A DNA stretch of 64,000 bases from Pseudomonadota bacterium (GTDB lineage Bacteria; Pseudomonadota; Gammaproteobacteria; Burkholderiales; Thiobacteraceae), in contig JAKANO010000014.1 in the NCBI GenBank assembly GCA_021812385.1, positions 1-64,000 of the forward strand, given 5' to 3'. Numbering within the stretch: position 1 is the stretch's first letter; each line of letters begins with the position of its first letter. Shown here piece by piece: positions 1 through 9,385 of the stretch. The notes under the pieces are model-generated. The model searched no databases, was not told where the DNA came from, and saw nothing but the letters and a program-made list of their open reading frames with translations. Both the position numbers and the translations under genes were made by a program.

Positions 1-101
1 CGCTGATTCAGCCGATCGCGATGGAAGAAGGTTTGCGCTTTGCGATTCGCGAAGGTGGCCGTACCGTCGGCGCCGGCGTGGTGGCGAAGATTGTTGAATA
101 A
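1..101 (+). CDS. tuf: Elongation factor Tu, C-terminal fragment
   Basis: Only the last 32 codons are inside the window; the reading frame begins at base 3 and stops with TAA at 99-101. The peptide ends in [14 protein letters not shown], the nearly invariant end of beta-barrel domain 3 of EF-Tu, the GTPase that carries aminoacyl-tRNA to the ribosome. Lying directly before rpsJ is the usual place for one tuf copy in Betaproteobacteria, after rpsL-rpsG-fusA, which would be upstream of this window. Identification is secure although the piece is short. Confidence 0.95.
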   Translation, partial: LIQPIAMEEGLRFAIREGGRTVGAGVVAKIVE

Positions 102-115
102 TTGAATGGGTGTAG

Positions 116-135
116 GGGCGAGGTATGCCTCGCCC
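116..135. repeat. Hairpin between tuf and rpsJ
   Basis: GGGCGAGG at 116-123 pairs perfectly with CCTCGCCC at 128-135 around a four-base loop TATG. No T-run follows, so it does not look like an intrinsic terminator. It may be a small dispersed palindrome, an mRNA processing site, or a stabiliser separating tuf from the S10 genes. Only the symmetry is seen directly. Confidence 0.6.
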
Positions 136-158
136 GATAACGCCTAACAGGAAAAAAC

Positions 159-467
159 ATGCAAAGTCAGAAAATTCGCATTCGTCTCAAAGCGTTTGAC
201 TATCGTCTGATCGATCAGTCGGCGCTGGAGATTGTGGAAACCGCTAAACGCACGGGTGCGGTGGTTAAAGGCCCCGTTCCGATGCCGACGCGCATTGAAC
301 GCTTTGATGTGTTGCGTTCGCCGCATGTGAACAAAGCATCGCGCGATCAGTTTGAGATGCGTACGCACCTCCGTTTGATGGATATCATCGATCCTACGGA
401 CAAGACGGTAGATGCATTAATGAAGCTCGACTTGCCCGCAGGTGTGGACGTCGAAATTAAGTTGTAA
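159..467 (+). CDS. rpsJ: 30S ribosomal protein S10
   Basis: The protein has 102 residues, close to the family's 103, and starts [20 protein letters not shown] as S10 does. The loop [12 protein letters not shown] and the [14 protein letters not shown] stretch are family signatures. S10 sits in the head of the 30S subunit and also pairs with NusB in transcription antitermination. A weak AGGAA ribosome site precedes the ATG. It is the first gene of the S10 operon here and probably reads through from tuf, as no clear promoter lies in the 57-base gap. Confidence 0.97.
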   Translation: MQSQKIRIRLKAFDYRLIDQSALEIVETAKRTGAVVKGPVPMPTRIERFDVLRSPHVNKASRDQFEMRTHLRLMDIIDPTDKTVDALMKLDLPAGVDVEIKL

Positions 468-519
468 GTTTTGTAAGGTGCCGGTCAATCGTAGCCGGTT
501 CTGATAAAGGAAGCGAAAA

Positions 520-1164
520 ATGAGCCTTGGACTTGTCGGTCGGAAGATTGGCATGACCCGATTCTTCACCGAAGACGGCGTAGCCGTACCGGTGACGGTA
601 GTGGACGTGTCCAACAACCGCGTGACGCAGATTAAAACGCCGCAGACGGATGGTTACGCCGCGCTGCAAGTGACTTTTGGCACGCGTCGCGCCAGTCGGG
701 TTACCAAACAACAAGCGGGTCACTTTGCTAAAGCAGGTGTCGAAGCAGGTAGCGTGGTACGCGAATTTAATATTGCAGATAGCGAAGTGGCTAACTACAG
801 CCTTGGAAAACACATCAGTGTGGATATTTTCCAGGTCGGCCAAAAGGTTGACGTGGCTGGTGTGACTCAAGGTAAGGGTTTCGCAGGCGCCATTAAGCGC
901 CACCACTTTAGCTCCAACCGCGCCAGCCACGGTAACTCTTTATCGCATAATTCTCCTGGCTCTATCGGGATGGCGCAGGATCCAGGCCGCGTTTTCCCGG
1001 GTAAGAGAATGGCCGGCCATTTGGGCGCCGTTACGCGAACCACGCAAATGCTGGAAATTGTGCGCATTGATGCTGAGCGTCAATTGCTGCTGATTAAGGG
1101 TGCGGTTCCCGGTTCCAAGGGTGGAAATGTCATCGTTCGCCCCGGCGTGAAGGCAGGTGCTTAA
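520..1164 (+). CDS. rplC: 50S ribosomal protein L3
   Basis: This 214-residue protein begins [20 protein letters not shown], typical of bacterial L3, and carries the conserved [22 protein letters not shown] loop that reaches toward the peptidyl transferase centre; the Gln in AQDPG is the residue methylated by PrmB in E. coli. AAAGGAAG lies at a good distance before the ATG. Its TAA stop shares one base with the ATG of rplD (TAATG), so the two genes are translationally coupled. Confidence 0.97.
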   Translation: MSLGLVGRKIGMTRFFTEDGVAVPVTVVDVSNNRVTQIKTPQTDGYAALQVTFGTRRASRVTKQQAGHFAKAGVEAGSVVREFNIADSEVANYSLGKHISVDIFQVGQKVDVAGVTQGKGFAGAIKRHHFSSNRASHGNSLSHNSPGSIGMAQDPGRVFPGKRMAGHLGAVTRTTQMLEIVRIDAERQLLLIKGAVPGSKGGNVIVRPGVKAGA

Positions 1165-1784
1165 TGGAACTTAAACTGATTAATGAGCAGGGTGCGCAGG
1201 TTTCGAGCTTGCAGGCTTCGGATAGCGCTTTTGGGCGCGAATACAACGAGGCTTTGGTGCATCAAGTGGTGACCTCTTTCTTGGCCAATGCCCGTAGCGG
1301 CACGCGCGCCCAGTTGGATCGCGGTGAAGTTTCGCATACCACGCATAAGCCCTGGCGCCAAAAAGGCACAGGTCGCGCGCGTTCCGGTATGTCATCCAGC
1401 CCGATATGGCGCGGAGGCGGTAAGGCATTCCCAAACCGTCCGGATGAGAACTTTACGCAAAAGGTTAACCGCAAGATGTATCGCGCCAGCATGCAGGCGA
1501 TTCTGTCGGAATTGGCGCGTCAAGGCCGCTTGGCTGTGATCGATGATTTCAAGGTGGATGCGCCGAAAACCAAGGCCTTGTCGCTGAAGTTAAAGGGCAT
1601 GGGTTTTGAGCAGGTGATGATTGTCACTGATAGCGTTGACGAAAACCTGTATTTGTCCTCGCGCAATCTCGCCAACGTGTTGGTGGTAGAAGCGCAACAC
1701 GCTGATCCGTATAACTTGGTGCGTTACCCGAATGTTTTGCTCACCAAGAGCGCGGTTAAAAAATTCGAGGAGTTGCTCGCATGA
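1164..1784 (+). CDS. rplD: 50S ribosomal protein L4
   Basis: The 206 residues contain the L4 signature [14 protein letters not shown] with the flanking SPIWRGGG, the loop that lines the polypeptide exit tunnel. In gammaproteobacteria L4 also represses its own S10 operon; nothing in this sequence shows whether that applies here. The start overlaps the rplC stop by one base and the TGA stop overlaps the rplW start (ATGA), so three genes are tightly coupled. Confidence 0.97.
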   Translation: MELKLINEQGAQVSSLQASDSAFGREYNEALVHQVVTSFLANARSGTRAQLDRGEVSHTTHKPWRQKGTGRARSGMSSSPIWRGGGKAFPNRPDENFTQKVNRKMYRASMQAILSELARQGRLAVIDDFKVDAPKTKALSLKLKGMGFEQVMIVTDSVDENLYLSSRNLANVLVVEAQHADPYNLVRYPNVLLTKSAVKKFEELLA

Positions 1785-2080
1785 ATCCCGAACGTCTGAT
1801 GTTAATCATATTGGCGCCGGTGATCTCCGAGAAGAGCACCTTGGTTGGCGATCAACACAATCAAGTGCCTTTCCGTGTATTGGCGGATGCGACTAAGCCG
1901 GAAATCAAAGCGGCTGCAGAATTATTGTTTGGCAAAAAAGTGATCGGTGTAAACATCACCAATGTGAAGGGCAAGGCTAAGCGCCATGGCCGCTTCCAAG
2001 GTCGTCGCAGTGATTGGAAAAAAGCCTATGTGTGCTTTGAACCCGGAGCTGAGATTAATTTCGTCGGCGCCGAAGCGTAA
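1781..2080 (+). CDS. rplW: 50S ribosomal protein L23
   Basis: The 99-residue protein has the L23 core: [11 protein letters not shown] near the start, a central [24 protein letters not shown] and [29 protein letters not shown]23 lies at the tunnel exit and docks trigger factor and SRP. The first seven residues MNPERLM are a plausible short extension, supported by the ATGA overlap with rplD. Confidence 0.96.
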   Translation: MNPERLMLIILAPVISEKSTLVGDQHNQVPFRVLADATKPEIKAAAELLFGKKVIGVNITNVKGKAKRHGRFQGRRSDWKKAYVCFEPGAEINFVGAEA

Positions 2081-2102
2081 AGCGCGGGGCTAGGAGAAAA
2101 AT

Positions 2103-2930
2103 ATGGCATTAGTCAAAGTTAAACCAACCTCCCCCGGCCGTCGTGCCGTGGTCAAGGTCGTCAATCCGGATCTGTATAAGGGACGTCCTTTAGAGAGCCT
2201 GACCGAAGCGCAATCGAAAAACGCAGGTCGTAATAACAACGGCCGCATCACCACGCGTCATCAAGGTGGTGGACATAAGCAGCAATATCGCATCGTCGAT
2301 TTCAAGCGCAATAAGGATGGCATCGTCGCCAAAGTTGAGCGCCTGGAATACGATCCGAACCGCAGCGCGCATATTGCGCTGCTGTGCTATGCCGACGGCG
2401 AGCGCCGTTACATTATTGCGCCCAAGGGCGTGGTGGTTGGCGCAGAATTGGTCAGCGGTCCTGAGGCCCCGATTAAAGCGGGCAATACGTTGCCGCTGCG
2501 CAATATTCCGGTCGGTAGCACGGTGCACTGCATCGAAATGATGCCGGGCAAGGGCGCGCAAATTGCGCGCTCCGCCGGTACTTCAGTGCAATTGCTGGCG
2601 CGTGAGGGAAGCTATGCGCAGTTGCGTTTACGCTCCGGCGAGATTCGCAAAGTGCATGTGAATTGCCGTGCGACACTGGGCGAAGTTGGTAACTCTGAAC
2701 ATAATCTGCGTTCGATCGGTAAAGCGGGTGCGATGCGCTGGCGCGGTGTACGGCCAACGGTTCGCGGCGTCGTGATGAACCCGATCGACCATCCGCACGG
2801 CGGTGGTGAAGGTAGAACCGCAGCAGGCCGCCATCCGGTTAGCCCATGGGGTGTGAAGACCAAAGGGTATCGCACACGTCGCAACAAGCGCACCACGAAT
2901 ATGATCGTTCGTCGTCGTTTCAAGAAATAA
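2103..2930 (+). CDS. rplB: 50S ribosomal protein L2
   Basis: L2 is a universally conserved 23S rRNA binder needed for subunit association and peptidyl transfer. The 275 residues are normal length. Signatures seen are [36 protein letters not shown] (including the conserved His of the PHGGG loop) and the basic tail [20 protein letters not shown] lies just before the ATG. It fits its usual place between rplW and rpsS. Confidence 0.98.
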   Translation: MALVKVKPTSPGRRAVVKVVNPDLYKGRPLESLTEAQSKNAGRNNNGRITTRHQGGGHKQQYRIVDFKRNKDGIVAKVERLEYDPNRSAHIALLCYADGERRYIIAPKGVVVGAELVSGPEAPIKAGNTLPLRNIPVGSTVHCIEMMPGKGAQIARSAGTSVQLLAREGSYAQLRLRSGEIRKVHVNCRATLGEVGNSEHNLRSIGKAGAMRWRGVRPTVRGVVMNPIDHPHGGGEGRTAAGRHPVSPWGVKTKGYRTRRNKRTTNMIVRRRFKK

Positions 2931-2943
2931 TTGAGGTTCTGCT

Positions 2944-3222
2944 ATGGCTCGTTCCGTTAAAAAAGGCCCTTTTGTCGATAGCCACTTGGTTAATAAAGTG
3001 GAAGCCGCAAATGCAACGCGCGATAAGCGCCCCATCAAGACCTGGTCGCGCCGTTCTACCGTGCTGCCGGATTTCGTTGGCCTCACGATTGCTGTGCACA
3101 ATGGAAAACAGCACATCCCTGTGTTTGTTACCGAAAACATGGTCGGTCACAAGCTTGGCGAATTTGCGTTAACGCGCACCTTCAAGGGCCATGCCGCGGA
3201 TAAGAAAGCCGCTAAGAGATAG
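2944..3222 (+). CDS. rpsS: 30S ribosomal protein S19
   Basis: This 92-residue S19 starts [15 protein letters not shown] and includes the family motif [15 protein letters not shown] and the [23 protein letters not shown] segment that contacts 16S rRNA in the 30S head with S13. Length and position agree with the standard S10 operon. A GAGG ribosome site precedes the start. Confidence 0.97.
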   Translation: MARSVKKGPFVDSHLVNKVEAANATRDKRPIKTWSRRSTVLPDFVGLTIAVHNGKQHIPVFVTENMVGHKLGEFALTRTFKGHAADKKAAKR

Positions 3223-3231
3223 GAGCGCATG

Positions 3232-3561
3232 ATGAGAGTTTCTGCAAAATTACGTGGTGTACGCTTATCTGCTCAAAAAGGCCGCTTGGTGGCTGATCAG
3301 GTACGCGGTAAGAAAGTTGAGCAAGCTTTGAATATCCTCGCATTTAGCCCCAAAAAAGGCGCGGATATTATTAAGGGCGTGTTGGAGTCCGCGATCGCGA
3401 ATGCCGAGCACAACGAAGGTGCGGATATTGATGAGTTGAAAGTGGCTACGATATGCGTAGACCAAGGTCCGGTGATGAAGCGTTTTCGCGCGGCAGCAAA
3501 AGGTCGCGGCGTACACATTCACAAACCGACTTGCCACATCATCGTCACTGTCGGCGACTAA
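3232..3561 (+). CDS. rplV: 50S ribosomal protein L22
   Basis: L22 lines the exit tunnel with L4. The protein shows ARGV-like [30 protein letters not shown] and the C-terminal [26 protein letters not shown] hairpin segment. There are two consecutive ATGs, at 3229 and 3232; the second is six bases after AGGAG (3221-3225) and is preferred, giving 109 residues. Confidence 0.96.
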   Translation: MRVSAKLRGVRLSAQKGRLVADQVRGKKVEQALNILAFSPKKGADIIKGVLESAIANAEHNEGADIDELKVATICVDQGPVMKRFRAAAKGRGVHIHKPTCHIIVTVGD

Positions 3562-3576
3562 GGTAAAAGGGAAAAC

Positions 3577-4281
3577 ATGGGACAGAAGATACATCCAATC
3601 GGCTTCCGGCTGGCAGTAACCAAAAACTGGTCGTCTAAGTGGTATGCCAATAGCCGCAAATTCCCTACGATGTTGATCGAAGACATCAAAGTGCGGGAAT
3701 TTTTGAAGAAGAAATTAGCGCACGCGATGGTTTCGCGCGTGGTGATTGAGCGCCCGGCACGCAATGCCAAAATTACGGTTTACAGTGCCCGCCCAGGTAT
3801 TGTCATTGGTAAAAAAGGCGAGGATATCGAATCCTTGCGCGGCGCTTTGCAAAAAATGATGGGCGTGCCGGTGCACGTCAATATCGAAGAAGTCCGCAAG
3901 CCGGAAATCGATGCGCAACTGATTGCCGACAATATTGCGCAGCAGTTGGAAAAGCGCGTGATGTTCCGTCGCGCCATGAAACGCGCCATGCAAAACGCCA
4001 TGCGCTTGGGCGCGCAAGGCATCAAGATCATGAGCGGCGGCCGCTTGAACGGCAGCGAAATTGCGCGTAACGAATGGTACCGTGAAGGCCGCGTGCCTTT
4101 GCACACCTTGCGTGCAGATATTGATTACGGTTTCGGCGAGGCGAAGACAACCTACGGAATCATCGGCGTAAAAGTTTGGGTATACAAAGGCCAGGGGACG
4201 AATAAGGCAGAAGTTGCAGCCCCGGTCGAGACAGACAAGAAGCCTCGCAAGGCAGGAGTAAGAAATGCTGCAGCCAGCTAG
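3577..4281 (+). CDS. rpsC: 30S ribosomal protein S3
   Basis: S3 is part of the mRNA entry site and helicase. The 234 residues begin [14 protein letters not shown]; a KH domain follows with the GxxG-type loop in [14 protein letters not shown], and the C-terminal domain has [33 protein letters not shown]. The alanine- and lysine-rich tail is typical. The end overlaps the start of rplP by 17 bases, a common arrangement. Confidence 0.97.
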   Translation: MGQKIHPIGFRLAVTKNWSSKWYANSRKFPTMLIEDIKVREFLKKKLAHAMVSRVVIERPARNAKITVYSARPGIVIGKKGEDIESLRGALQKMMGVPVHVNIEEVRKPEIDAQLIADNIAQQLEKRVMFRRAMKRAMQNAMRLGAQGIKIMSGGRLNGSEIARNEWYREGRVPLHTLRADIDYGFGEAKTTYGIIGVKVWVYKGQGTNKAEVAAPVETDKKPRKAGVRNAAAS

Positions 4282-4678
4282 AAGCAAATACCGAAAACAG
4301 CAGAAGGGCCGCAACACCGGCGTTGCAACCCGCGGCAATAAAGTCAGCTTTGGCGACTTTGGCCTGAAAGCGGTTGGTCGTGGTCGCTTGACCGCACGTC
4401 AAATCGAGGCGGCACGCCGTGCGATGACGCGCCATATTAAACGTGGCGGCCGGATATGGATTCGGATATTCCCGGATAAGCCAATTTCGACCAAGCCGGC
4501 CGAGGTTCGGATGGGTAATGGTAAGGGTAATCCAGAGTATTGGGTCGCTGAGATCCAGCCCGGAAAAATGCTGTATGAGATGGACGGCGTGAATGAAGTG
4601 ATCGCACGTGAGGCATTCAAGTTAGCTGCCGCGAAGTTGCCGATTTCAACGACATTTGTGACCCGTTCCTTCGGTTAA
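4265..4678 (+). CDS. rplP: 50S ribosomal protein L16
   Basis: The 137-residue protein starts [16 protein letters not shown], as nearly all bacterial L16 proteins do, and has the [26 protein letters not shown] core. The Arg of the RMGNGKG loop is the one hydroxylated by YcfD in E. coli. L16 organises the tRNA-binding site of the large subunit. Translation starts inside the 3' end of rpsC. Confidence 0.97.
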   Translation: MLQPARSKYRKQQKGRNTGVATRGNKVSFGDFGLKAVGRGRLTARQIEAARRAMTRHIKRGGRIWIRIFPDKPISTKPAEVRMGNGKGNPEYWVAEIQPGKMLYEMDGVNEVIAREAFKLAAAKLPISTTFVTRSFG

Positions 4679-4694
4679 GGCGCGAGAGGTAAAT

Positions 4695-4889
4695 ATGAAA
4701 GTTAGCGAATTACGCAGCAAATCTGCGGATGAAATGAAAAGCGAGCTGCAACAGCTACTCAAGGCCCAGTTTGGCCTGCGTATGCAAATTGCCACTCAGC
4801 AATCCACGAAAACCGATCAGTTGAAAAAAGTGCGTCGCGATATTGCCCGTGTGCGTACACTCATCACCGAAAAAGTGAGCCAAGCATGA
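4695..4889 (+). CDS. rpmC: 50S ribosomal protein L29
   Basis: A 64-residue all-helical protein, [19 protein letters not shown] followed by [11 protein letters not shown], the standard L29 two-helix hairpin near the exit tunnel. The gene is followed directly by rpsQ with an ATGA overlap. Confidence 0.96.
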   Translation: MKVSELRSKSADEMKSELQQLLKAQFGLRMQIATQQSTKTDQLKKVRRDIARVRTLITEKVSQA

Positions 4890-5155
4890 CCGAATCAGCA
4901 GCTAAAATGCAGCGCACCCTCAGTGGTCGCGTGGTAAGCGATAAGATGGATAAAACCGTAACTGTCCTGGTGGAGCGCAAAGTAAAGCACCCCTTGTACG
5001 GAAAGGTGATTCGTCGCTCGAAGAAATATCATGCGCATGATGAAAATAATGAATTCCACCCCGGCGATTTGGTGGAAATCGAAGAGACGCGTCCTTTGGC
5101 CAAAACCAAGGCTTGGCGCGTAGCGCGGTTGCTGGAAAAAGGCCGCGGCATCTAA
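4886..5155 (+). CDS. rpsQ: 30S ribosomal protein S17
   Basis: The 89 residues contain the OB-fold S17 signature [40 protein letters not shown] and [21 protein letters not shown]17 is a primary 16S rRNA binder. It is the last gene of the first half of the cluster: a gap of 177 bases follows, whereas neighbouring genes in this operon are mostly separated by fewer than 30. Confidence 0.97.
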   Translation: MTESAAKMQRTLSGRVVSDKMDKTVTVLVERKVKHPLYGKVIRRSKKYHAHDENNEFHPGDLVEIEETRPLAKTKAWRVARLLEKGRGI

Positions 5156-5174
5156 GTTTTTTGCCTTGCTTCTC

Positions 5175-5203
5175 TTGTGTAAGGCGAAAGTATCGAGTAG
5201 AAT
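5175..5203 (+). promoter_or_regulatory. Predicted sigma-70 promoter for the spc operon
   Basis: TTGTGT at 5175-5180 and TAGAAT at 5198-5203 are separated by exactly 17 bases, in the only long gap of the ribosomal cluster (5156-5332). Transcription would start near 5210 and give a leader of about 120 bases before rplN. This matches the known division between the S10 and spc operons. It is inferred from motif and spacing only. Confidence 0.6.
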
Positions 5204-5332
5204 TGCGGGTTTTCCCTTAGGCGCGCTGGCGACAAGGTCTCCGGCGGCCACCAAAACTGACCGTCGCGTTTGACTGTTTCCTCATGGCTGTTTGGGGATA
5301 GCTGGCAAGACGGATTAAGTTGGAGAGTGATT

Positions 5333-5701
5333 ATGATTCAAATGCAGTCCATGTTGGATGTTGCTGACAATACCGGTGCGCGCAGTGTTATGTGCATCAA
5401 GGTGTTGGGTGGCTCCAAGCGTCGCTACGCCGGAATTGGTGATGTCATTAAGGTGACCATCAAGGATGCGGCCCCGCGTGGCCGTGTTAAAAAAGGCGAG
5501 ATTTATAACGCCGTAGTTGTGCGTACCGCCAAGGGCGTACGCCGTTCCGATGGTTCCCTAGTCAAATTCGATGGTAATGCTGCCGTGCTCCTGAATGCAA
5601 AACTGGAGCCGATCGGTACGCGTATTTTTGGTCCGGTGACGCGTGAGTTGCGTAACGAGCGATTTATGAAAATCGTGTCACTTGCGCCGGAAGTGCTGTA
5701 A
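5333..5701 (+). CDS. rplN: 50S ribosomal protein L14
   Basis: The start is placed at the ATG at 5333, giving 122 residues beginning [20 protein letters not shown], the canonical L14 start; GGAG at 5322-5325 supports it. An upstream in-frame extension to 5270 has no family similarity. L14 has [24 protein letters not shown] and the C-terminal [13 protein letters not shown] motif. It forms an intersubunit bridge and is the target of the silencing factor RsfS. First gene of the spc operon. Confidence 0.97.
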   Translation: MIQMQSMLDVADNTGARSVMCIKVLGGSKRRYAGIGDVIKVTIKDAAPRGRVKKGEIYNAVVVRTAKGVRRSDGSLVKFDGNAAVLLNAKLEPIGTRIFGPVTRELRNERFMKIVSLAPEVL

Positions 5702-5710
5702 GGAGTCATT

Positions 5711-6028
5711 ATGCGCAAAATTAAAAAAGGGGACGATGTTGTCGTCCTGACTGGTAAAGATAAGGGTCGTCGTGGCACGGTGTTGCGTGTCATGGCCGAC
5801 ATGAAGCTGGTGGTTGAGGGTGTGAATAAGGTTAAAAAGCACGCCAAGCCGAACCCGATGCAAAACGTGCCGGGTGGCATCATTGAAAAAGAAATGCCAA
5901 TCCAAACTTCGAATGTGGCGTTGTTTAATCCCATTTCGCAGAAAGCGGATCGTGTCGGCATTAAGGTGTTGGAAGATGGGCGCAAGGTGCGCTTCTATAA
6001 ATCCAATGGCGAAGTAGTGGACGTGTAA
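5711..6028 (+). CDS. rplX: 50S ribosomal protein L24
   Basis: The 105-residue protein has the KOW motif near its start ([20 protein letters not shown]) and the L24 segment [38 protein letters not shown]24 is one of the first assembly proteins of the large subunit. GGAG precedes the ATG by a few bases. Confidence 0.97.
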   Translation: MRKIKKGDDVVVLTGKDKGRRGTVLRVMADMKLVVEGVNKVKKHAKPNPMQNVPGGIIEKEMPIQTSNVALFNPISQKADRVGIKVLEDGRKVRFYKSNGEVVDV

Positions 6029-6037
6029 GGAATTACC

Positions 6038-6577
6038 ATGGCTCGCTTACAAGAATTTTACAAAGAAACGGTTGTGCCGCAGCTCATGAAAGAGTTCGGT
6101 TACAAATCTATTATGGAAGTGCCGCGCATCGAAAAGATCATCCTGAATATGGGTGTCGGCGAGGCGGTTGGCGACAAGAAAGTGATGGAGCATGCTGTTA
6201 GCGATATGCAAAAAATCGCTGGTCAGAAGGTGGTCGTCACTAAGGCGCGCAAATCCATCGCGACGTATAAAGTGCGCGAAGGTTATCCGGTTGGTTGCAT
6301 GGTGACCTTGCGCAAACAGCGCATGTTTGAGTTCCTTGACCGCTTGGTGACGATTGCGATCCCGCGTATCCGTGATTTCCGCGGCATCTCCGGGCGTGCC
6401 TTTGATGGTCGTGGAAATTTCAATATGGGCGTAAAAGAGCAGATCATTTTCCCCGAAATTGAATACGACAAAATTGACGTGCTGCGTGGTATGAATATCA
6501 CCATCACCACCACCGCAAAAACGGATAAAGAAGGTCGCGCATTACTTGCTGCCTTCAGCTTCCCCTTTAAGAATTGA
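6038..6577 (+). CDS. rplE: 50S ribosomal protein L5
   Basis: This 179-residue protein matches L5 in length and has the signatures [48 protein letters not shown] and [35 protein letters not shown]5 binds 5S rRNA and contacts P-site tRNA. It sits between rplX and rpsN as expected. Confidence 0.98.
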   Translation: MARLQEFYKETVVPQLMKEFGYKSIMEVPRIEKIILNMGVGEAVGDKKVMEHAVSDMQKIAGQKVVVTKARKSIATYKVREGYPVGCMVTLRKQRMFEFLDRLVTIAIPRIRDFRGISGRAFDGRGNFNMGVKEQIIFPEIEYDKIDVLRGMNITITTTAKTDKEGRALLAAFSFPFKN

Positions 6578-6584
6578 GGTAGCT

Positions 6585-6890
6585 ATGGCCAAGTTAGCTG
6601 TCATTAATCGTGAACAAAAACGCCGCAAAGCAGTGGAAAAATACGCCGCTAAGCGCGCTGAACTGATGGCGATTTTCAACAACGTTAAAGCGTCTGATGA
6701 AGCACGCTACGAAGCGCGCCAAAAGTTCCAGGCATTGCCGCGCAATGCAAGTCCAGTCCGCTTGCGTAACCGTTGCGCATTAACTGGACGTCCGCGCGGC
6801 TTTTTCCGCAAATTTGGTCTGTCGCGTACAAAAGTACGTGAGTTCGCGATGCGGGGAGAAATTCCCGGTATCGTGAAAGCTAGCTGGTAA
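6585..6890 (+). CDS. rpsN: 30S ribosomal protein S14
   Basis: The start is set at 6585, eight bases after the rplE stop and preceded by GAGG; an in-frame extension into rplE is rejected. The 101 residues [20 protein letters not shown] to [26 protein letters not shown] are the long, zinc-free S14 type: the CxxC pairs of the short type are absent and only one Cys is seen, in RNRCALTG. Confidence 0.96.
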   Translation: MAKLAVINREQKRRKAVEKYAAKRAELMAIFNNVKASDEARYEARQKFQALPRNASPVRLRNRCALTGRPRGFFRKFGLSRTKVREFAMRGEIPGIVKASW

Positions 6891-6901
6891 GGGGTAAAAC
6901 G

Positions 6902-7297
6902 ATGAGTATGAGTGATCCCATCGCCGATATGCTGACCCGCATTCGCAATGCGCAAGCGGCGGTTAAGGTGAGTGTTTCAATGCCGTCATCCAAGCTGAAA
7001 GTGGCGATCGCCAAAGTGCTTAAGGATGAAGGTTATATCGATGATTTCGCGGTGCGTGAAAACGGTGCCAAGCCCGCGCTTGAACTCGGCCTGAAGTACT
7101 ATTCCGGCCGCCCGGTGATAGCGCGCATTGAGCGTGTTTCGCGCCCAGGTTTGCGTGTGTATAAAGGTTCCGGCGATATTCCGAAGGTCTTAAATGGCCT
7201 GGGAGTAGCGATTGTTTCCACCTCGCGCGGCGTGATGACCGATAAGAAGGCGCGCGCGGCGGGCGTGGGTGGTGAAGTTTTGTGTATCGTGGCGTAA
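6902..7297 (+). CDS. rpsH: 30S ribosomal protein S8
   Basis: The 131 residues start [18 protein letters not shown] and end in [26 protein letters not shown], both S8 signatures. S8 binds central-domain 16S rRNA and, in E. coli, represses the spc operon by binding rplE mRNA. A second ATG two codons later is an alternative start. Confidence 0.97.
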   Translation: MSMSDPIADMLTRIRNAQAAVKVSVSMPSSKLKVAIAKVLKDEGYIDDFAVRENGAKPALELGLKYYSGRPVIARIERVSRPGLRVYKGSGDIPKVLNGLGVAIVSTSRGVMTDKKARAAGVGGEVLCIVA

Positions 7298-7310
7298 AGG
7301 ATAAGTAGAT

Positions 7311-7844
7311 ATGTCACGCGTAGCTAAAAACCCAGTTGTGATTCCCGCCGGCGTAGAGATTACGCTCGCAGCGGATGAGATTGTTGTCAAGGGCCCATTG
7401 GGCACTTTGAAACAAAAACAGAGCGCTAACGTTCGAGTTGTAAAGGACGGTAATGAGCTAAAGGTCGAGAAAATTGTTGACAGTATTGCAGCGAATGCCA
7501 TGTCCGGCACGATGCGCGCTTTACTGGCCAATATGGTGCATGGCGTCAGCAAGGGCTTTGAGCGTAAGTTGACTTTAGTGGGCGTGGGTTATCGCGCGCA
7601 AGCTAAGGGCGATTCGCTGAATATGACTCTCGGTTTTTCGCACCCAGTCGATCATCCAATGCCGGCTGGCGTTAAGGTGGAAACGCCCACGCAGACCGAG
7701 ATTTTGGTGAAGGGTGCAAATCGCCAGCAAGTTGGTCAGGTTGCCGCTGAAATTCGTGCCTATCGTCCGCCGGAGCCCTATAAGGGTAAAGGCGTTCGTT
7801 ACGCGGATGAAGTGGTGGTCATCAAAGAGACCAAGAAAAAATAG
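7311..7844 (+). CDS. rplF: 50S ribosomal protein L6
   Basis: The 177 residues form the two repeated L6 domains. The N-terminal domain reads [17 protein letters not shown] and carries KGPLGTLKQ; the C-terminal signature [27 protein letters not shown] is intact. L6 lies near the sarcin-ricin loop and factor-binding site. Normal operon position. Confidence 0.98.
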   Translation: MSRVAKNPVVIPAGVEITLAADEIVVKGPLGTLKQKQSANVRVVKDGNELKVEKIVDSIAANAMSGTMRALLANMVHGVSKGFERKLTLVGVGYRAQAKGDSLNMTLGFSHPVDHPMPAGVKVETPTQTEILVKGANRQQVGQVAAEIRAYRPPEPYKGKGVRYADEVVVIKETKKK

Positions 7845-7866
7845 TTGTAGTCATTAGGGGTTGGTT

Positions 7867-8220
7867 ATGAATCCAAAACAAGCTCGTCAGCGCCGTGCAC
7901 GTAAAACCCGTGCCAAGATCGCTGAGCTGAAGGTGGCGCGGTTATTAGTGAATCGCACTAACTTGCATATTTACGCGCAAATCATTGACGCCACGGGCGG
8001 CAAGGTTTTGGTTTCCGCATCCACGCTGGATAAAGCGGTGCGCGCAGAATTGAAAAATGGCGGCAATATTGCTGCTGCTAGCTTAATAGGCAAGGCAATT
8101 GCAGAGAAGGCAAAAGCTGCAGGCGTTGAAACCGTGGCATTTGATCGCTCCGGCTTTAAATATCATGGGCGCGTGAAAGCGCTTGCGGAGGCCGCGCGCG
8201 AAGGCGGTCTCAAGTTTTAA
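7867..8220 (+). CDS. rplR: 50S ribosomal protein L18
   Basis: The start is placed at ATG 7867, giving 117 residues (the E. coli length); the two extra upstream codons from TTG 7861 are not supported. Features are the basic N-terminus [17 protein letters not shown], the [15 protein letters not shown] [12 protein letters not shown] segment and the final [28 protein letters not shown]18 carries 5S rRNA with L5. Confidence 0.96.
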   Translation: MNPKQARQRRARKTRAKIAELKVARLLVNRTNLHIYAQIIDATGGKVLVSASTLDKAVRAELKNGGNIAAASLIGKAIAEKAKAAGVETVAFDRSGFKYHGRVKALAEAAREGGLKF

Positions 8221-8232
8221 TCGAGGTTGATG

Positions 8233-8742
8233 ATGGCAAAAGTCCAGGCAACAGAAGAGCGCGGCGACGGTCTGCGTGAAAAGATGATTTCGGTCAATCG
8301 CGTCACGAAAGTCGTGAAGGGCGGACGCATTATGGGTTTTGCTGCCCTTGCCGTGGTTGGTGATGGCGATGGCGGCATTGGCATGGGCAAGGGCAAGGCG
8401 AAGGAAGTGCCTGTCGCTGTTCAAAAGGCAATGGAAGAAGCGCGCCGCACCATGGTGAAAATTTCGCTGAAGGAAGGCACGTTGCAGCATGCGGTAATTG
8501 GCATGCACGGCGCTTCCAAAGTCATCATGCAGCCGGCTTCTGAAGGTACCGGAATTATCGCAGGCGGCGCAATGCGCGCCGTATTTGATGTCATGGGTGT
8601 GCATAACGTGTTGGCTAAGATTGTGGGTTCAACGAATCCCTACAATGTCGTGCGCGCCACGCTGCATGGTTTGAAAGCCATGTCTACCCCGTCGGAAATT
8701 GCCGCGAAGCGCGGTAAGTCGATCGAAGAGATCTCGGAGTAA
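8233..8742 (+). CDS. rpsE: 30S ribosomal protein S5
   Basis: TTG 8227, ATG 8230 and ATG 8233 lie in frame; the last is six bases after CGAGG and yields MAKVQ, so 169 residues are preferred. The S5 signature is clear: [50 protein letters not shown]5 affects decoding accuracy (ram mutations) and helps unwind mRNA at the entry site. Confidence 0.97.
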   Translation: MAKVQATEERGDGLREKMISVNRVTKVVKGGRIMGFAALAVVGDGDGGIGMGKGKAKEVPVAVQKAMEEARRTMVKISLKEGTLQHAVIGMHGASKVIMQPASEGTGIIAGGAMRAVFDVMGVHNVLAKIVGSTNPYNVVRATLHGLKAMSTPSEIAAKRGKSIEEISE

Positions 8743-8745
8743 ATC

Positions 8746-8931
8746 ATGGCAACGCCAAAAATGATTAAAGTGACTCAGGTTAAAGGCCTGATCGGAACCA
8801 TCCAATCGCACCGTGCCTGTGTACGCGGTTTGGGTTTGCGTCGCATTCGCCATACCGTTGAAGTCGAAGATACACCGGCAGTGCGCGGCATGATCAACAA
8901 GGTCTCTTATCTTGTGAAGTGCGAGGGCTAA
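8746..8931 (+). CDS. rpmD: 50S ribosomal protein L30
   Basis: The 61-residue protein has the L30 pattern [52 protein letters not shown]. Its stop codon is immediately followed by the ATG of rplO with no gap, so the two genes are coupled. Confidence 0.97.
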   Translation: MATPKMIKVTQVKGLIGTIQSHRACVRGLGLRRIRHTVEVEDTPAVRGMINKVSYLVKCEG

Positions 8932-9372
8932 ATGCAACTGAATACGATACAACCGGCGCCAGGCGCCAAAAAAGCGAAGCGTCGTGTTGGGCGCGGTATT
9001 GGTAGCGGCTTGGGTAAAACGGCCGGCCGCGGTCACAAAGGCCAATCTTCACGCGCGGGTGGTTACCATAAGGTTGGATTTGAAGGCGGTCAAATGCCAT
9101 TGCAGCGTCGTTTACCAAAGCGTGGTTTTGTTTCGCTAACGCGTGACGCTACTGCCGAAGTGATGTTGTACGCGCTGGACAAATTAAATGCCGACAAAGT
9201 TGATTTATTGGCATTAAAGCAAGCTGGTTTGGTTCCGTCGCGTGCATTGCACGCCAAGATCGTATTGTCTGGCAGTATTACAAAGGCAATTAAAGTCGAA
9301 GGCTTGGGCGTCACCAAGGGTGCGCGTGCGGCCATCGAAGCGGCGGGCGGTAGTATTACCGCTGGCGAATAA
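8932..9372 (+). CDS. rplO: 50S ribosomal protein L15
   Basis: The 146 residues start with [38 protein letters not shown], the glycine- and lysine-rich N-terminal extension of L15 that winds through 23S rRNA. The globular C-terminus has [19 protein letters not shown]. Placed directly before secY, as is usual. Confidence 0.97.
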   Translation: MQLNTIQPAPGAKKAKRRVGRGIGSGLGKTAGRGHKGQSSRAGGYHKVGFEGGQMPLQRRLPKRGFVSLTRDATAEVMLYALDKLNADKVDLLALKQAGLVPSRALHAKIVLSGSITKAIKVEGLGVTKGARAAIEAAGGSITAGE

Positions 9373-9385
9373 AGAGCGCACCTAG

